DNA of 32,300 nucleotides from Ophiosphaerella korrae (lineage: Eukaryota; Ascomycota; Dothideomycetes; Pleosporales; Phaeosphaeriaceae), in NCBI GenBank assembly GCA_028456385.1, contig JALNQF010000420.1, positions 1 to 32,300 on the forward strand. The letters are read 5' to 3'. The notes below the pieces were generated by a model. The model was given only the letters and a program-made list of their open reading frames with translations, did not search any database and had not been told where the DNA came from. A program made the position numbers and the translations under genes. Below, piece after piece: positions 20,557 to 32,285 of the stretch (positions within the stretch are counted from its first letter, which is position 1; every line of letters starts with the position of its first letter).

Positions 20557-21053
20557 AAGATTGAGAAGAAGGATTTTTTAGGCGGTTGGAGGGACTCGAT
20601 GGTGGGCTGAGTGACAGTCGGCTGCGTCCATGATGCAAGCATATTATGCAGATCGTCGAGATTCTTGATGAGGCCTCTCTGGTGTTCATCATCCCTCAGT
20701 CGTCCAGACTCGACTCGCGCATCGTACTCGTCCATGGGACCGTGGACTCTTGTCGAATCGGCAGTTGAGACTGGGCTGGTCAGATCTTTATTTTTTATTT
20801 TTTTTTGGTGTATTTTGCCTGTACTATACATACACTCTTTTGCTACCTGCGCGTACCCTCTGTGCGCAACTGGAGTCAGCTGAAGCACTGTTCGTGCGCG
20901 TGCCGTCTGCAATCGTTCGCTCTTCTCGGTTCTTAGGCTTCTTTTGCAATCCACGCATATTGATCTTAGACCTCTCTGTTGTATCACCACCTGCCTCGGG
21001 CTAGCATGTCGCGAAAGGGTCCGCAATCCTCGGAGGGCTTCGGATGATGTCAT
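19227..21053 (-). CDS. AFG1: AFG1/LACE1-type mitochondrial AAA ATPase
   Basis: Afg1 is a mitochondrial P-loop ATPase tied to turnover of misfolded or excess respiratory-chain subunits. Exons are 20834-21053, 19680-20770 and 19227-19613 (565 aa). The 19614-19679 intron is required: it joins FIDAIYESR to [15 protein letters not shown]. The 20771-20833 intron is probable: GTATGT donor, A-rich body, CTGAC branch, 63 nt, joining GYAQVAKE to [11 protein letters not shown]. Start is the first true ATG ([18 protein letters not shown]), an Arg/Ser-rich leader that fits mitochondrial import; the in-frame codon farther up is GTG. Landmarks: [10 protein letters not shown], Walker [16 protein letters not shown], Walker [30 protein letters not shown], and the C-terminal [20 protein letters not shown] serine run (13 residues) precedes Walker A. 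Confidence 0.93.
20518..20556. repeat. (GACGAG)n hexanucleotide repeat encoding polyserine
   Basis: Six GACGAG units and a partial unit. On the minus strand it reads as alternating TCG and TCC Ser codons, in the linker just before the AFG1 ATPase domain. Expansion by whole units would lengthen the linker without breaking the frame. Confidence 0.9.
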
Positions 21054-21259
21054 GTTCAAGGTACGCGCGACTGCAAGACTCAAGAACACATGAGCATGGG
21101 CATGTACTGCAAAAACATGTATACTACGCTTGACATGAGTTAGGAACGGCTAGCATATCACGCGCAATACACAGTGGGGCAAAGTGTCAGACATGTGGGA
21201 ACGACCAACGTCTTTAGCGGCCACGAGGGAGTTTTCGCTGTCGCCTCGGCTTCCGGAAA

Positions 21260-22400
21260 TAGTCGTGCCTGAGATACCCTAAGCTAGCCATTAGTGCTCT
21301 CACGCTACTTATGATCGGTTAGCTCTTTTCCTATAGTAAAACTTGATAACTGAGTCTTCTGGTCAACACTGGCTGACTAGCAAATGTCAAGACCAAGATT
21401 TCAATTTACTAAGCCGCCGCGCGAGCTTATCCTATATAATTAGCTTTTACAACCTAAGACGCTACAACGGAGCGCAGCTCTTACTATATAGTATTTCTAT
21501 CAAGTATAAAAGCTTCTTTGTAACGTTAAAGCTATTCGAGAAATATGTGGGATAGCAACAACGACTTAGGGTCGTGTTCTAAGGAGTGGAAGATGCCGAC
21601 GTCTCTAGAACTCAGATGAGATAGATAGACGTACAGGTCTACGTTAGTTTTTAGCTAGTGACGCTAACGCTATTGCGTTTTATATATGTTAGGCTCTATT
21701 TAATGAAAAGAGTGATCTATAGTAAGATGTAGCTGAACGAGCTAGAATCGTACGTTAATACAACTACGCTAGAGGTCAAGAGAATAACTAATTCACTCAA
21801 TAACAATTCAACGCCATGTTACGCGTAAGATTAGGATAAAGACGCATCGCGCGCTAGTCAAAAAACTCTATATAAATAGTTAGAGATATAAGTATTGTGA
21901 ATATATCTGTATATGGCTTAAACTTTGTCCAGCGTTAAGAGACGAGTACTTCGTCCTCTAGTGCGACGGGATATACTATGTAGTTGGTCTAAAATATCAA
22001 CTTACGGAACAAGAATAGCAAGATGAATACCCGGAAGTTTACTCAAGTTATTCTTCTAGCTCTGCAGAGCTATATTCTTGAGAAGGGTAGAGAGTATATA
22101 CTCTGGATGGACCGTAACTCTGCCTACTGTTCAAAGACTACTTCAAGATAGACTAATATAGATTCTCTTATATTCTGTTAGCTAGAAAGAGCCCTGGTTT
22201 CTCTATTATAGAGACGTAGGCGTTGCTGCTTAAACGTCTCTTCTACTCTAAGAAATGCAAGACAGAATCCTAAGGGGTGAAGGGATTCTACGAAGTATAG
22301 AAGAAGCTGGGTCTAGGGAAGATAAATCGTACAATAGATTGCTACCTAGCACGCCTACATAAGATATATGATAGATATGACGCCAAAGCATCTGGCTTCT
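21260..22400 (+). mobile_element. RIP-degraded Tc1/mariner-like transposase relic
   Basis: The base composition changes sharply to TA-rich DNA full of CTA/TAG words. On the plus strand, reading with stops, blocks of transposase-like protein survive: MSRPRFQFTKPPREL (from 21379), CDGIYYVVG (about 21960), LWMDRNSAYCSKTT (from about 22102) and, after a frame change near 22130, LLARKSPGFSIIET (to about 22216). The last resembles the WPAxSPDLxxIE block of Tc1/mariner DDE transposases. The Asp of WMD (22110) and the Glu of IIE (22211) are about 33-34 residues apart, as expected for DD34E. Most of the stops interrupting these blocks are TAA or TAG, as expected from CAA or CAG after CpA-to-TpA change. 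The 3' side ends soon after the frame's last stop (about 22401). I could not find terminal inverted repeats, so the boundaries are approximate. Confidence 0.6.
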
Positions 22401-22618
22401 GAGTTTGAAACCATTAGCTATACAGAATGTGGAGAAATCAGGTGTGTTTTGAGGAGCTTGTGCATCGGTGATGGTGGGCCGTGCTGAAAAAGCCACTTTC
22501 GCAGTTAACCGAGAGCGGAGCCAGAAAGACTTCCGCAGTTTGGAGTTCCCTTCTGTGTGTGATTGCATAATAGGCAGTTGAAATAGGTCATTCTTCTTCA
22601 TTAATGCTGTCACTCATT

Positions 22619-24947
22619 TCATGCCGTCTCTTCCTCCGCAGCCACACTTTCATATCTGGCTCCATCTCCATCCCCTCCTCTCGCATACTTCATCTTTGGC
22701 ACCTCATACAGTCTCGTATAATCCACTCGCTCACCCGCTAACCTGGCATATCCGCCCTCCTTCTTTCCGAACATTGGGCTGCCATCACAGAAGAAATCCT
22801 TGCAGTTTGTGACGATGCCTCGGCTCCACGGGTTGCCCCTTTGTTGCCGTTGTCCTGCCTGTGACCCTTGGAGTGCCGTGGCAACAAAAGTGTCGAGTCC
22901 AAGTAGACGCTTCCATTGATCCATGATAGAGGGTTTGGGCTGACGTATGCGCGGAGCATCGCTTGTATCTTGACCCGAGCCGAATCCATTGGTGGCCGAG
23001 TTGCTGCCTGCAATGTCTTGCGAAGTGTCACCAGTAGTAACAAAGGAATTAAGCGCGTCCGCTGTTGTGTTGCTGTGTAAATGGCCACGCATGCTCTCGT
23101 ATGTGGTGAGGTTGCGAGCGACTTGGAGCAATTGGACACAGAGTAACATGGTGACCCATGTCAATTGGAAGGCTGCCCAGATGGAAAGGACAATAGTATA
23201 AGGGTCTTTGTTGAGTATTTTGCAAAGGTCATCCGAGATTATGGCACATTCAACCTTCTTGGGACTGTTGCGGTTCTCAAGGTCTGATATTGTCAGCTTT
23301 TTGCCATGTAAATGCGAATAGAGAAACTCACAAGCCAGCGCCAATCTTACCCATGCAAGCACGCCAAGCTCCAGGAAGAGGACATAAAAAACGAAATGTC
23401 GATGGTTGTTGTTTGCGACGCAATTGTTGACCCAGGGACAGTGGCTAATAGAGTTAGCATGTTATTTATGTCCTGTCATTCAGCACTTACTGATCACTCT
23501 TGGCGACACATCGTTCACACCGCTTACAATGCTTACTTCTAAGCGGTTTTCGGACCATGCAATTTACACAAAAGTGGCGGTCATCGAACTGGCGCAATTC
23601 CATGAGCTCATCTATTACCGCCTTGGAGGCACTCCTGCTTGCCGACTTGGGCACGAAGCCTGGATCGGATGTCATAGTGAAGAAGTAAAAATACGCTGTG
23701 AGACCATAAGAAGAAGCGAAAAGGAGGTTGAGGAAAAAGTCAGTTCGAATGGTTGACGGTAAGACTGTAGTGACCCAGCGAAGACCGACCCAGAATAAAG
23801 TAGCGGCAAAGATGCCCGCTAAGAAGGGCTGTAGATGTGTCAGCGTGGGTTAAGGAGACAGGCATGAGGGCACTGACAGTATGATGCATGCTTCTCATAT
23901 TGGAGGGCGCCCAGACCAGGAGCTTCTGGGCAGCTAATTGCATGGTGTATGCGGTGATCAAAGCCGCGGGGATGCCGACAAACGCAGGGTAGTGGCTGAT
24001 AAGAAGCAGGGCAATAAAGATGATGGCGAAAGGCCAGAAGAAGATGAAGCGCGAGATGAAGGCCCTGGTGTCGGTGACTTTGGGAAGGGGAAATTGCTTG
24101 GGCTGACCATGCTTGTCGAATCCGGCCTGGGACAAGGCTCGATGCCATTGGGTGGAGGTGTTCATTTCCTCTGCGGTGACTGCGGGCGTCTTGCCGTCGT
24201 TGTTCTTGGCGAAGCGGTCGGCGCCATACTCGAGCAACTTCTGGATCGACTCCTGGGAGCCTTTGACAAGGGCCCAGTGCAGGGCAGTAAAGCCCTGGTC
24301 GTCGGTGGCATAGACATTGGCGCCCCAGCGCAGAAACAGGTCGACGCAGGACGAATAGCCCTTGTAGGCGGCCCACATGAGAGGGGTATGCGACTGCGGG
24401 TCGGCTATGTCGACAGGTATGTCTTGGTGCAGGAGCAGGACGAGCTGGTAGACATTGCCGTCGAGGGTAGCGGAATGGAGCAGGTTGAAGCCCTGGTCAT
24501 CGGTGAGGAGGGGGTCGGCGCCGTGGTCGAGCAGGAGGTTGACAATGTAATAGTTGCAGCGCTTGGCCGCCCACAGCACGGGGGTTGCGACGGCGTCTCC
24601 GCCCTTTGCGTTGATGGGGGCGCCGGCCTGGATGAGGAAGTGGCAGAGGGCGTAGTGGTTGTTGATGGCAGCCCACTGGGTATGTCAGTATATGATAAAT
24701 CTATGTATACGTATATATATATATATCAACATACGTGGAGCGGCGTAATGCCCTGCTCGTCCTTGAAGGTCGCATCGCACTTCCCGCTGTCAAACAGCTT
24801 CTGGATGGCGCCAATCTCGCCCAGCCGTGCCAGCTGCATCACATCCTCCTCCACCGCCAGCCCAGCCTTCTTGTCGGCCATGTCTTCCAGCTCATGCTCG
24901 CCCGTCGCGTGCCCGTTGGCTGCCGCGGGTGACGCTGCCGAGGCCAT
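22619..24947 (-). CDS. AKR1: Akr1-type ankyrin-repeat DHHC palmitoyltransferase
   Basis: Predicted Golgi or endosomal protein S-acyltransferase. Exons are 24735-24947, 23878-24675, 23491-23828, 23332-23444 and 22619-23283 (708 aa). The N-terminal half carries about six ankyrin repeats ([52 protein letters not shown]). Then come membrane segments and the Cys-rich domain [20 protein letters not shown], followed by the catalytic DHHC at residues 449-452, which is split by the 46-nt intron 23445-23490 (gat-ca|c-cac-tgt). More membrane segments and a low-complexity cytosolic tail follow. The 23284-23331 intron (GTGAGT, 48 nt) is open and a multiple of three; removing it restores [14 protein letters not shown]. 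The first intron contains a (TA)n run. The start is the first ATG of the ankyrin exon ([13 protein letters not shown]). Confidence 0.94.
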
Positions 24948-25201
24948 GGGTGTGACCAGTGAGTGATCACCAAAGTGATTAGTTGTGTCGTGCCGGGTGT
25001 CTTGCTATGTACTGATCAACACGACATGGCGAAGGAAAAAAAAGATGTTATGCAGAGTTCAAGGGGCCTGCCAGCATGAGCTGAAAAGTAACTTCGGATG
25101 ATGCGGCGGGCTTGCGTCTCGAGAGCGACCAATGCGTCCATGATAAGTGGCGCAGCCGCGTCAGCCTCATCACCGCCATCTACCTACACACCACCACTCT
25201 T

Positions 25202-28200
25202 CTACGCCAACATAGCACTAAACTCACTCCCCTCCTTCAACATCTCTGCCGCTTTGCCCGCCTTCAACACCTTGCCCTTGCCTAGCACTACACAGTAGTC
25301 TGCATTCTTCACAGCCTCTAGTCGATGCGCAATCGTAATCACTGTGCTCTGCTTCATCTCCTCCCTTAACACACTCTGAATGCGCTGTGCAGTCTCAAAA
25401 TCCACGCTCGCTGTCGCCTCGTCCATGATCAGCACTGCACTCCTTCTTAGCATTGCCCGCGCCAGTCCTACCAGTTGGCGTTGACCCTGCGAGAGCCCCT
25501 TGCCACCGCCCTCAACGTTGGTACTCAGCGTCCAATTGTGATTTCCTGCAATCTTGGAGAGCACAGATTCGCATGCTGCATCCGAATACTCGCCCAGCGG
25601 ATCTAAATTTTTTCGCATACTACCAGGAAATAGCACTGGCTCCTGGGCGAGGAAGGTAACACGACTTCGCAGTGCCTGCTTGTTCACTGTAGAAATGTCA
25701 ATACCGTCGATGCGGATCGATCCGCTTTCCACGCCAACAGTAGCCAATAAAGACAACGCAAGAGTCGACTTGCCCGATCCTGTGCGCCCAATCACCGCTG
25801 TATTGCTTCCAGCTGGTATCTTAAGCGTGACATTACGTAGAGCTGGTGCTAGATTTGGTGCGTAGCGAATCGTCGCATCTTCGAACTCGATATCTCCAGA
25901 GTATGTGGGCCAATGGGCAGGAGGGTCTACAACCCCAGTCGCTTCCTTTTCAATGTCCAGAAGCTCGATAACTCGCTCCACACTGGTAAAGTCCATCTCA
26001 AGCTTTCCGTAGATTCGGCACATAAATTCTGTATGAATCACAAACTTGCTGGCAGTAACCAATAAGAAAGCCGTTAGACCAGAGCTAAGGCGTACGTAGA
26101 TCGCCATCACTGTCATGACTAAAGTAGCGCTCGCTGACAAGATGCCGAATCGAAGTCCCAGCCAGGACTGCAGAGACCAGTAGAAGTGGTCGTTTTTCTG
26201 GAAATTGTCCACCACTTCAATGACCCGCTCTTGAAAACGTGGTTGTGCATTGAAAGCGCGCACTGTAGTAAGACCTTCAACAAGTGCCCCAAAATTCGAC
26301 ATGAGGGGCGATAACGATACCATCTGATCAATGTTAGTCAAAGTCGCAGGTAAGATGACGTACTGTAACTTACTTCTAGCCGACGCAAACTTTGCGATGT
26401 AGGTAAGAAACGAAGGAAGTAGTAAACAAATCCGCAGCAAAGAACTACCCCAAATACTAGGAATGCTGGCGTCGAGGATAGGATGATCACAACAGCGGTG
26501 ACCCAGCCAATGAGCTGCCACACAAACACTGTGAAGGCGCTGCTCAAGTCTCCATCCACAGTATTCATATCGCTCGTCAGTCGATTCATCAGACGACCGA
26601 CAGGTGTAATATCGTAGTATCTGAATGTTGCGTGTGCAACGCGTTCCACGGCTGCCTGGAATATCGTTTTCGCAGCTTGATACCCCACACCAAACATGAT
26701 CAGGTAAGTCCACCAAAATAGAATGGCCGCGGTTATGACGAAAAGAAAGAATGTCTGGAGCCAAGGGATAACATTCTCCGCGGCTGGAGGTAAGAAGTCG
26801 AAGATTCCTTTTGTGTGCTCCTTATCGTAAGATTCGCCCCAAGCCTTGATAAACCAGCCCTGTCCGACGTCCACTATACGGAACAAAGCCATTATGACAA
26901 TCACAATCGACCACCAGCGTAGTGTACCCGCCTTAATGTACCTCCAGTAGATAGAGAGCCTTACGCCACCTTTGGCGCGCTGTTCGTCTTCAATAAACTT
27001 ATCGGGAATTGCTGCGGCCGCTTCCTCTTTGCGCTTCTGGGCATCTTCGTCAGTCAAAGATTCATTAGTATGAATTCGCTCAAGTGTTAGTCTAGTAGAT
27101 TCGTCTGCTATAGGCTCATGTATTTCAACGCGTCCATGGCGGACTTCAACCCATTGTTTAGCAAGGCGGCGACAAAGATCAGTCCGATGAGTAACCAGAA
27201 TCGTCGTCCTGTCGGTAAGTAATGATCCAGCAAGTAACTTGTTTACAATGTACTCTGCCGTCTGGTGATCAAGTGCCGACAAAGGGTCATCGAGGAGAAG
27301 CACTTTAGCGCTGCTATACACGGCACGAGCAAGTGCGACTCGAGCCTTTTGTCCTCCAGATAAGCCGATGCCGTTCTCTCCGATATTTGACAGGTCACCG
27401 TGCTTAAACTCAGCCATGTCCGGCAGCAGAGCGCAAGCTTCCAGAACCTGCTTATATCGTACTTCTTCATATGGTTGAGAAAAGAGAATGTTCTCGCGAA
27501 TGTTCATACTTTGTAGCCATGGTGTTTGAGCACAGTAGCCGATGACTTGGTCTGGTTGTACAAAACTCCCTCCTCGTTTGTCCAACTCGCCCAATAGTGC
27601 CTGCAACAAGGCTGTCTTACCCGCAGCAACTTCGCCATATATCACAGTCAGCCCAGGAGGGAATGATAGAGTGATGCCTTCGAGGACATTCTGCTCCACC
27701 CCTGGCCACGCAAATGATACGTTGTGGAGACTCAGATCCGCAGATATTTCTGGGGCGACGTCTGCTTGTTCCTTATCTGGCTCAGCCATGAACTCTTCAA
27801 TCCGGTTCATGGCGACATACGCATTGAGCAATGTTGTGACCAATTGCGGCAGGGCGCGGAGATACGCCTCAAGTAGGTTGAACAAGTCAATAGCAGGAAA
27901 GATGAGATCCACGCGTAACGGTTTTCCTTCCCATGTTGTGTACGCATAAAAGGCGACCGCTGGGAATAGTCCAGATCCAACTCGTAGGATAAAAGCAAGC
28001 GAAGTCGAGAAAATGATCTGAATGATGCGAAAATGGAGCTCTTTTTGTCTTGACTCCAAAATATCCTTTATCCATGATTCTTGCCATCCATACCAGCGAA
28101 GGTGTCGAATTGATTCAATAAACTGGGTAGTTCTTTGCAATTTCTCGTCGGTTGCAACGCGGCGCTTTTTCTCGTAATAGACTTGGAAACGAGCAACGAC

Positions 28201-29898
28201 AATATTCACCAGTTGTGATGCGACCAAGGCAGAAACTCCAGCCAGGCATGCCCAGCCAAGCATGCGCCAGATGAGTAGTGTTGCGAATATGGCTCCAGCA
28301 GGCTGAGTCACGATTTCAGAGAAGTCCCACAAACGTTGTGCTACCTCATACACATCGTTACGCATTAAATTCAAGATCTTTCCCATCGATGCTGCAGCTC
28401 TCTCTTTTTGGGCCTCTTTTTTGGGCTTCCTTGACAGGAGCGATCGCATATATGTGAAGAGGCGCATGAACCAGCCGCCCGATGCAACTTTGCTTGATCC
28501 GTTAGATAAAGAGTTCTCTCCACGTAAAAATTGTTCATTTTCATCGGCATCGTGACCATTAGACAGTTCATCATGCTTGGGTTCCTGCTTGGCCCCCAAA
28601 ATCTTGCGGCTCAAAGTCTTCTCATAAAGCATTGTAATCATTTCGCCTCTTCCTCGTTCGTACGCGCGCCTTTGATACCACATGTTGAATACAGCTAGCT
28701 GAGCTGAAATCAAACGTAGGGCTACAATAAGAATTGCGTATGTGATGGTCGCACTGGCGCGCGACTTCGTCTCGGGCCTCATTGAGATTAGAAGACGCTG
28801 GAGTAAGACAGGTGTTAGAAGAGCTGTCAAGATCAATCAGTTACCAATAAAACTACGTATTAAGCCGCGTAACTCACTTGATGCTAGTCTTACGATACCG
28901 ATACTTGTAGTGCGTATCAGATCCATACCGTTGGCCACAAACACCCTGTAGGTCACCGAACCTGAAAGTTGCCTGAAAGTGTGATGCAGGCGTGCATGTT
29001 TGAACTCCCAAGGTAGGTCCCAGACATCTTCGTCCTCCAATTGTCTCTTGTATCCGAGCTCTATCAATGGCGCCATCCAAGTTACGCCCATGTATTGCCA
29101 GGGCGTCAGGTTATCCTCAGGCGTTCGTAGCTTCACTGTTGGGGCTGCATATACCGGGCTTATGTCATCGCTTAGTAGCATCGGATCTCTCATAGGCATG
29201 TTGAGGATGGTGATAATACCCGCTAAAGCTACAATGGGTGTGAGATAGAATGGGATATTTCTGATGCCCATATCCATAATGGTTTGTACGCCTGACGACA
29301 ACACGACTAATTGTGCTGTCATAAGTGTCGCAAAAAGTGTCAGCAATGATACAGAGGCAGTTCTTGGTCGCTTGAATACAATTATAGCAGCGGCGATACC
29401 CTGGGTCCCTTGTCAGCCTCGAACCTCAATCGATAGTCAGAAACCATACGTACCCATGCTATTGAAGGATATACCTCAACTATTTGATGTTTTGGGAAGA
29501 AAACCCCCATAGTTTGCAAAGCAAGACCAGCCCCCGCTATAACCAGCAGGCTCAAAGTTGCAGTTATTGGTTGCCGCCGGGGCGCTGGCCCTAAATCGCC
29601 AGTTTTCTCCTCCATCTCTTGCACAAATGGCTTCATCCATCGTGGTCGGTAGTTCCAAAAGGCTTTTAGAGAATATGACCCTAGAATCAATACTGCTATT
29701 ACAGCTGGGGTTGCTGTAATGGCTGGGAGAAAGCATGGAGTGAAGCGTGCTGTGTCGACGTCCTAATACTGTCAGCGAATCATTTTCAGAGTCAGGTATA
29801 TAATTGCGTACCCAAATCGTATGGCATTTTAATATGGGCGCCATATCATAAGGCGAAGTCCCGAATTCGAAAGTCATCGGTGTTTGTAGAAAAGCCAT
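25202..29898 (-). CDS. MRP-type (ABCC) full-length ABC transporter with TMD0
   Basis: Predicted vacuolar or plasma-membrane pump for glutathione conjugates or other organic anions, in the Ycf1/multidrug-resistance-protein class. Exons: 29812-29898, 29454-29762, 28878-29400, 26374-28823, 25202-26323 (1496 aa). Start is the first true ATG (MAFLQTPMTFEFG); the in-frame codon farther up is TTG. The first 300 residues hold about five membrane helices (TMD0), starting at FTPCFLPAITATPA. NBD1: Walker A GEVAAGKTALL (about 703-710), signature LSGGQ (794-798), Walker B LLLDDP with Asp in place of the catalytic Glu, as usual for ABCC NBD1. NBD2: GRTGSGKST (about 1302-1310), signature LSQGQ (1400-1404), VLIMDEATASVD and IAHRLEAVK. 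Asymmetric sites of this kind are typical of ABCC. Substrate cannot be read. AKR1 lies 254 bp downstream, same strand. Confidence 0.94.
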
Positions 29899-29975
29899 AG
29901 TGATGCAGTTGATGGTGACGCCTATTTGGTAACACTTCTTTCCGTCCAAGCCCCGACCGTTCTCAACTCGGCTCG

Positions 29976-29983
29976 TTATAAAT
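29976..29983 (-). promoter_or_regulatory. Possible TATA element of the ABCC transporter
   Basis: On the minus strand ATTTATAA lies about 80 bp upstream of ATG 29898. A second TTTATATT occurs about 20 bp farther up. The position is reasonable, but the motif is short. Confidence 0.35.
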
Positions 29984-32225
29984 GGTCATTCGAGCCCAAT
30001 ATAAAGTAAGGGCTTGCTAGGCATTGGCGTAAAGCATGTGAGATAGAATTGCTAGGAGAGTCGGTGAACATAGCTTAGTGGCAATCCCAGCTCCGACGCT
30101 AACTGTTTAAAATCCGCCAGTGCTCATCAAAGACAGCACGATCAAGTCGTCATCAATGCCTCTGCACCTCATTTATCTTCAAAAGGAGCGCTGCACTATT
30201 ATCGCCACACTGCGTTCATTCAAAGCACTCACATGATTCTAACGTCCATTACAAAGGCTAACATTCATGCCCAGGCGTGCATTTGCATGCGTGTTAGATT
30301 GTGTCCTTGTCTGAATGGCCAGAAACTTTTCCCATTATGTGACACTCACCCACCTCATGGGACAGGTGTATAGTTAGTCGATATTATTGGGTTCTCCAAG
30401 CCATCATTCCTCAACATTTGCAGCCCTCAGGCAGCATAACTCAGCTACCTTGCTTCTGGCAATGAGTTCTCATCCAACGTACTCTAGGCAATCAGAAGCC
30501 ACTCTTTCCACGCTCTCTCGATATCCCGCTTCTATGCCTAGTACAAGAGCGCTCATTGCATAAATCTAGGCCTTTTGGCTTCTCTAAGTGCAGGGATCAT
30601 AACAGGTTCCACGACATCATCCTCATGAGACACGATCATCGAACAGCGATTGAAATTGTCACCATCATGCAATCACTTCAAAGGAAAAGATTGCTAATTG
30701 TTGAGGAAACAAAAAACTCTCTAATCTAACGTTTGCCCAATTTCCTGCCCAAGAGTCTGTAGTTCAACAACCTAATTATTGCTCGGTTAAGAGGCCAATC
30801 ATAGATTTGAAGGTGTAAATCTAATAGGATAAAGTTGTTTCCCCTTATAAATACATTGCATCAGAGCCGAAAAGCTATTTGACTTTGTGTGGAACCGCAT
30901 CACACCGTAATACTTTGGATGACATGTGGGCGAATACGTAACATAACTCACCGATGTTTGAGCATGTATAGATGCACGAAATACGTGCTGCTTCACCGTT
31001 CTCAGTGATGATTGGCTACGGGATTTAAGGCCGATACCACAATTCCAGGCAGGTACTAGTGGACGGCTTTGCCAGCCGTCGTAGGCGGTTTATTCTATAG
31101 CACATCAAACTATCTTTGGAAATTCGTATCGAGCTTTTTGAGCAACTTGTTCGGGTTAGAAGACACAGTAGCGAAAGAGAATTGTGCCACGGTCGTTTGG
31201 CCTTCTAATATTTCAGTGCCGTATAGCGCGAACGATGGATGGTACGAGGTGCATTTCATGTGTCCAGGTGAGCCCGACACATCGTACAGGTTTTTCCGAC
31301 CAAGGGGGTCACTATATTGTTGTTCGCCCTAAAAGCATCAAGCGGTGAGGCCTGTGTCGCGATGAGGGAGGGCATGGATGGGATTTTGATGTAGAATCAA
31401 GGGGGTAAAGAATGGCGCTCAGTAAATCCTTCTAATTCTACCAAGCTACTGAATATGGGTTAGCGAAAGTACACTTCGCTAGTAATGTTGGTTATGATGA
31501 CACTCAGGTAGCATTGTGGATGCCATCAAATCAGATACGAAAAAAAAAAACAGCAAAACTTTCATCTACCGAAGCGCATGTGTTCCAGTTATTTGTCGGA
31601 GTCATTCGCGTAGTACGAACTATTGTGTGTCGCAGATGAATGCACCATAACCGTAAGTCTAATGCGATAAACGTCGCAGGTTGTACTTCGCCCCAACAAA
31701 CTTAGAACAGCACCCATGCACACGCGGCGCACTGATAGTTCGCTATAGTCTTGTTACTAGGCACTACTCAGGTGTTTCCAGCCCTCCCGTGAAAGTTCCA
31801 ATCAGCAGTGATGCCTTTGACTCAACCGTTTTATCGGTAGGCAATGTAGATAATTAATATTTCATGGTATGAGAAATCATGCTTGATCTTCCATTGAGGT
31901 AAGACTTGAAGCGAGATAGAAGAGTGAAGTTAGCTGTGCACCCTCATTGTCGCCAAGAAATATGAAATTGAGGCTGGGTTCGAGCATATATTACTGCCGC
32001 CTAGAAGCTTTGTTAAATTTCTGAGCATAAGTAGGGGTGTGCTGATGCTCAGTGGGTACAATAATTTAGTTACTTATTCTATTATCAACGGGTGCCTCAC
32101 ACAAACCTTGGAGGTATCTACACTCAGATAGTCAATATGTGTCCTGGCGGTTTCCCCTCACCAACACCATCTCGCGAATCTACCCCAGTACCAACTACTG
32201 AGAGCCTTCATAATCCAAAAAGAGC

Positions 32226-32226
<1 letters not shown>
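29984..32226. other. Non-coding or unassigned right flank
   Basis: I see no supportable gene. The longest open stretch (31069-31332, plus strand) has no ATG at its start and follows a TAG directly, so it would need an upstream exon that I cannot identify. Its inferred peptide has paired Cys near the end but no known motif. The base composition is mixed and the RIP-like TA-rich pattern of the 21.3-22.4 kb relic is absent. The left part is the ABCC promoter side. Confidence 0.5.

Positions 32227-32285
<59 letters not shown>

Noticed and set aside
23938..24966. 342-codon plus-strand frame
   Set aside because: It is antisense to the AKR1 ankyrin repeats and crosses the AKR1 intron; no family motif is visible.
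29984..32226. tRNA or other small RNA genes in the right flank
   Set aside because: A scan for B-box-like GGTTCGA words found only isolated partial matches without a pairing cloverleaf.
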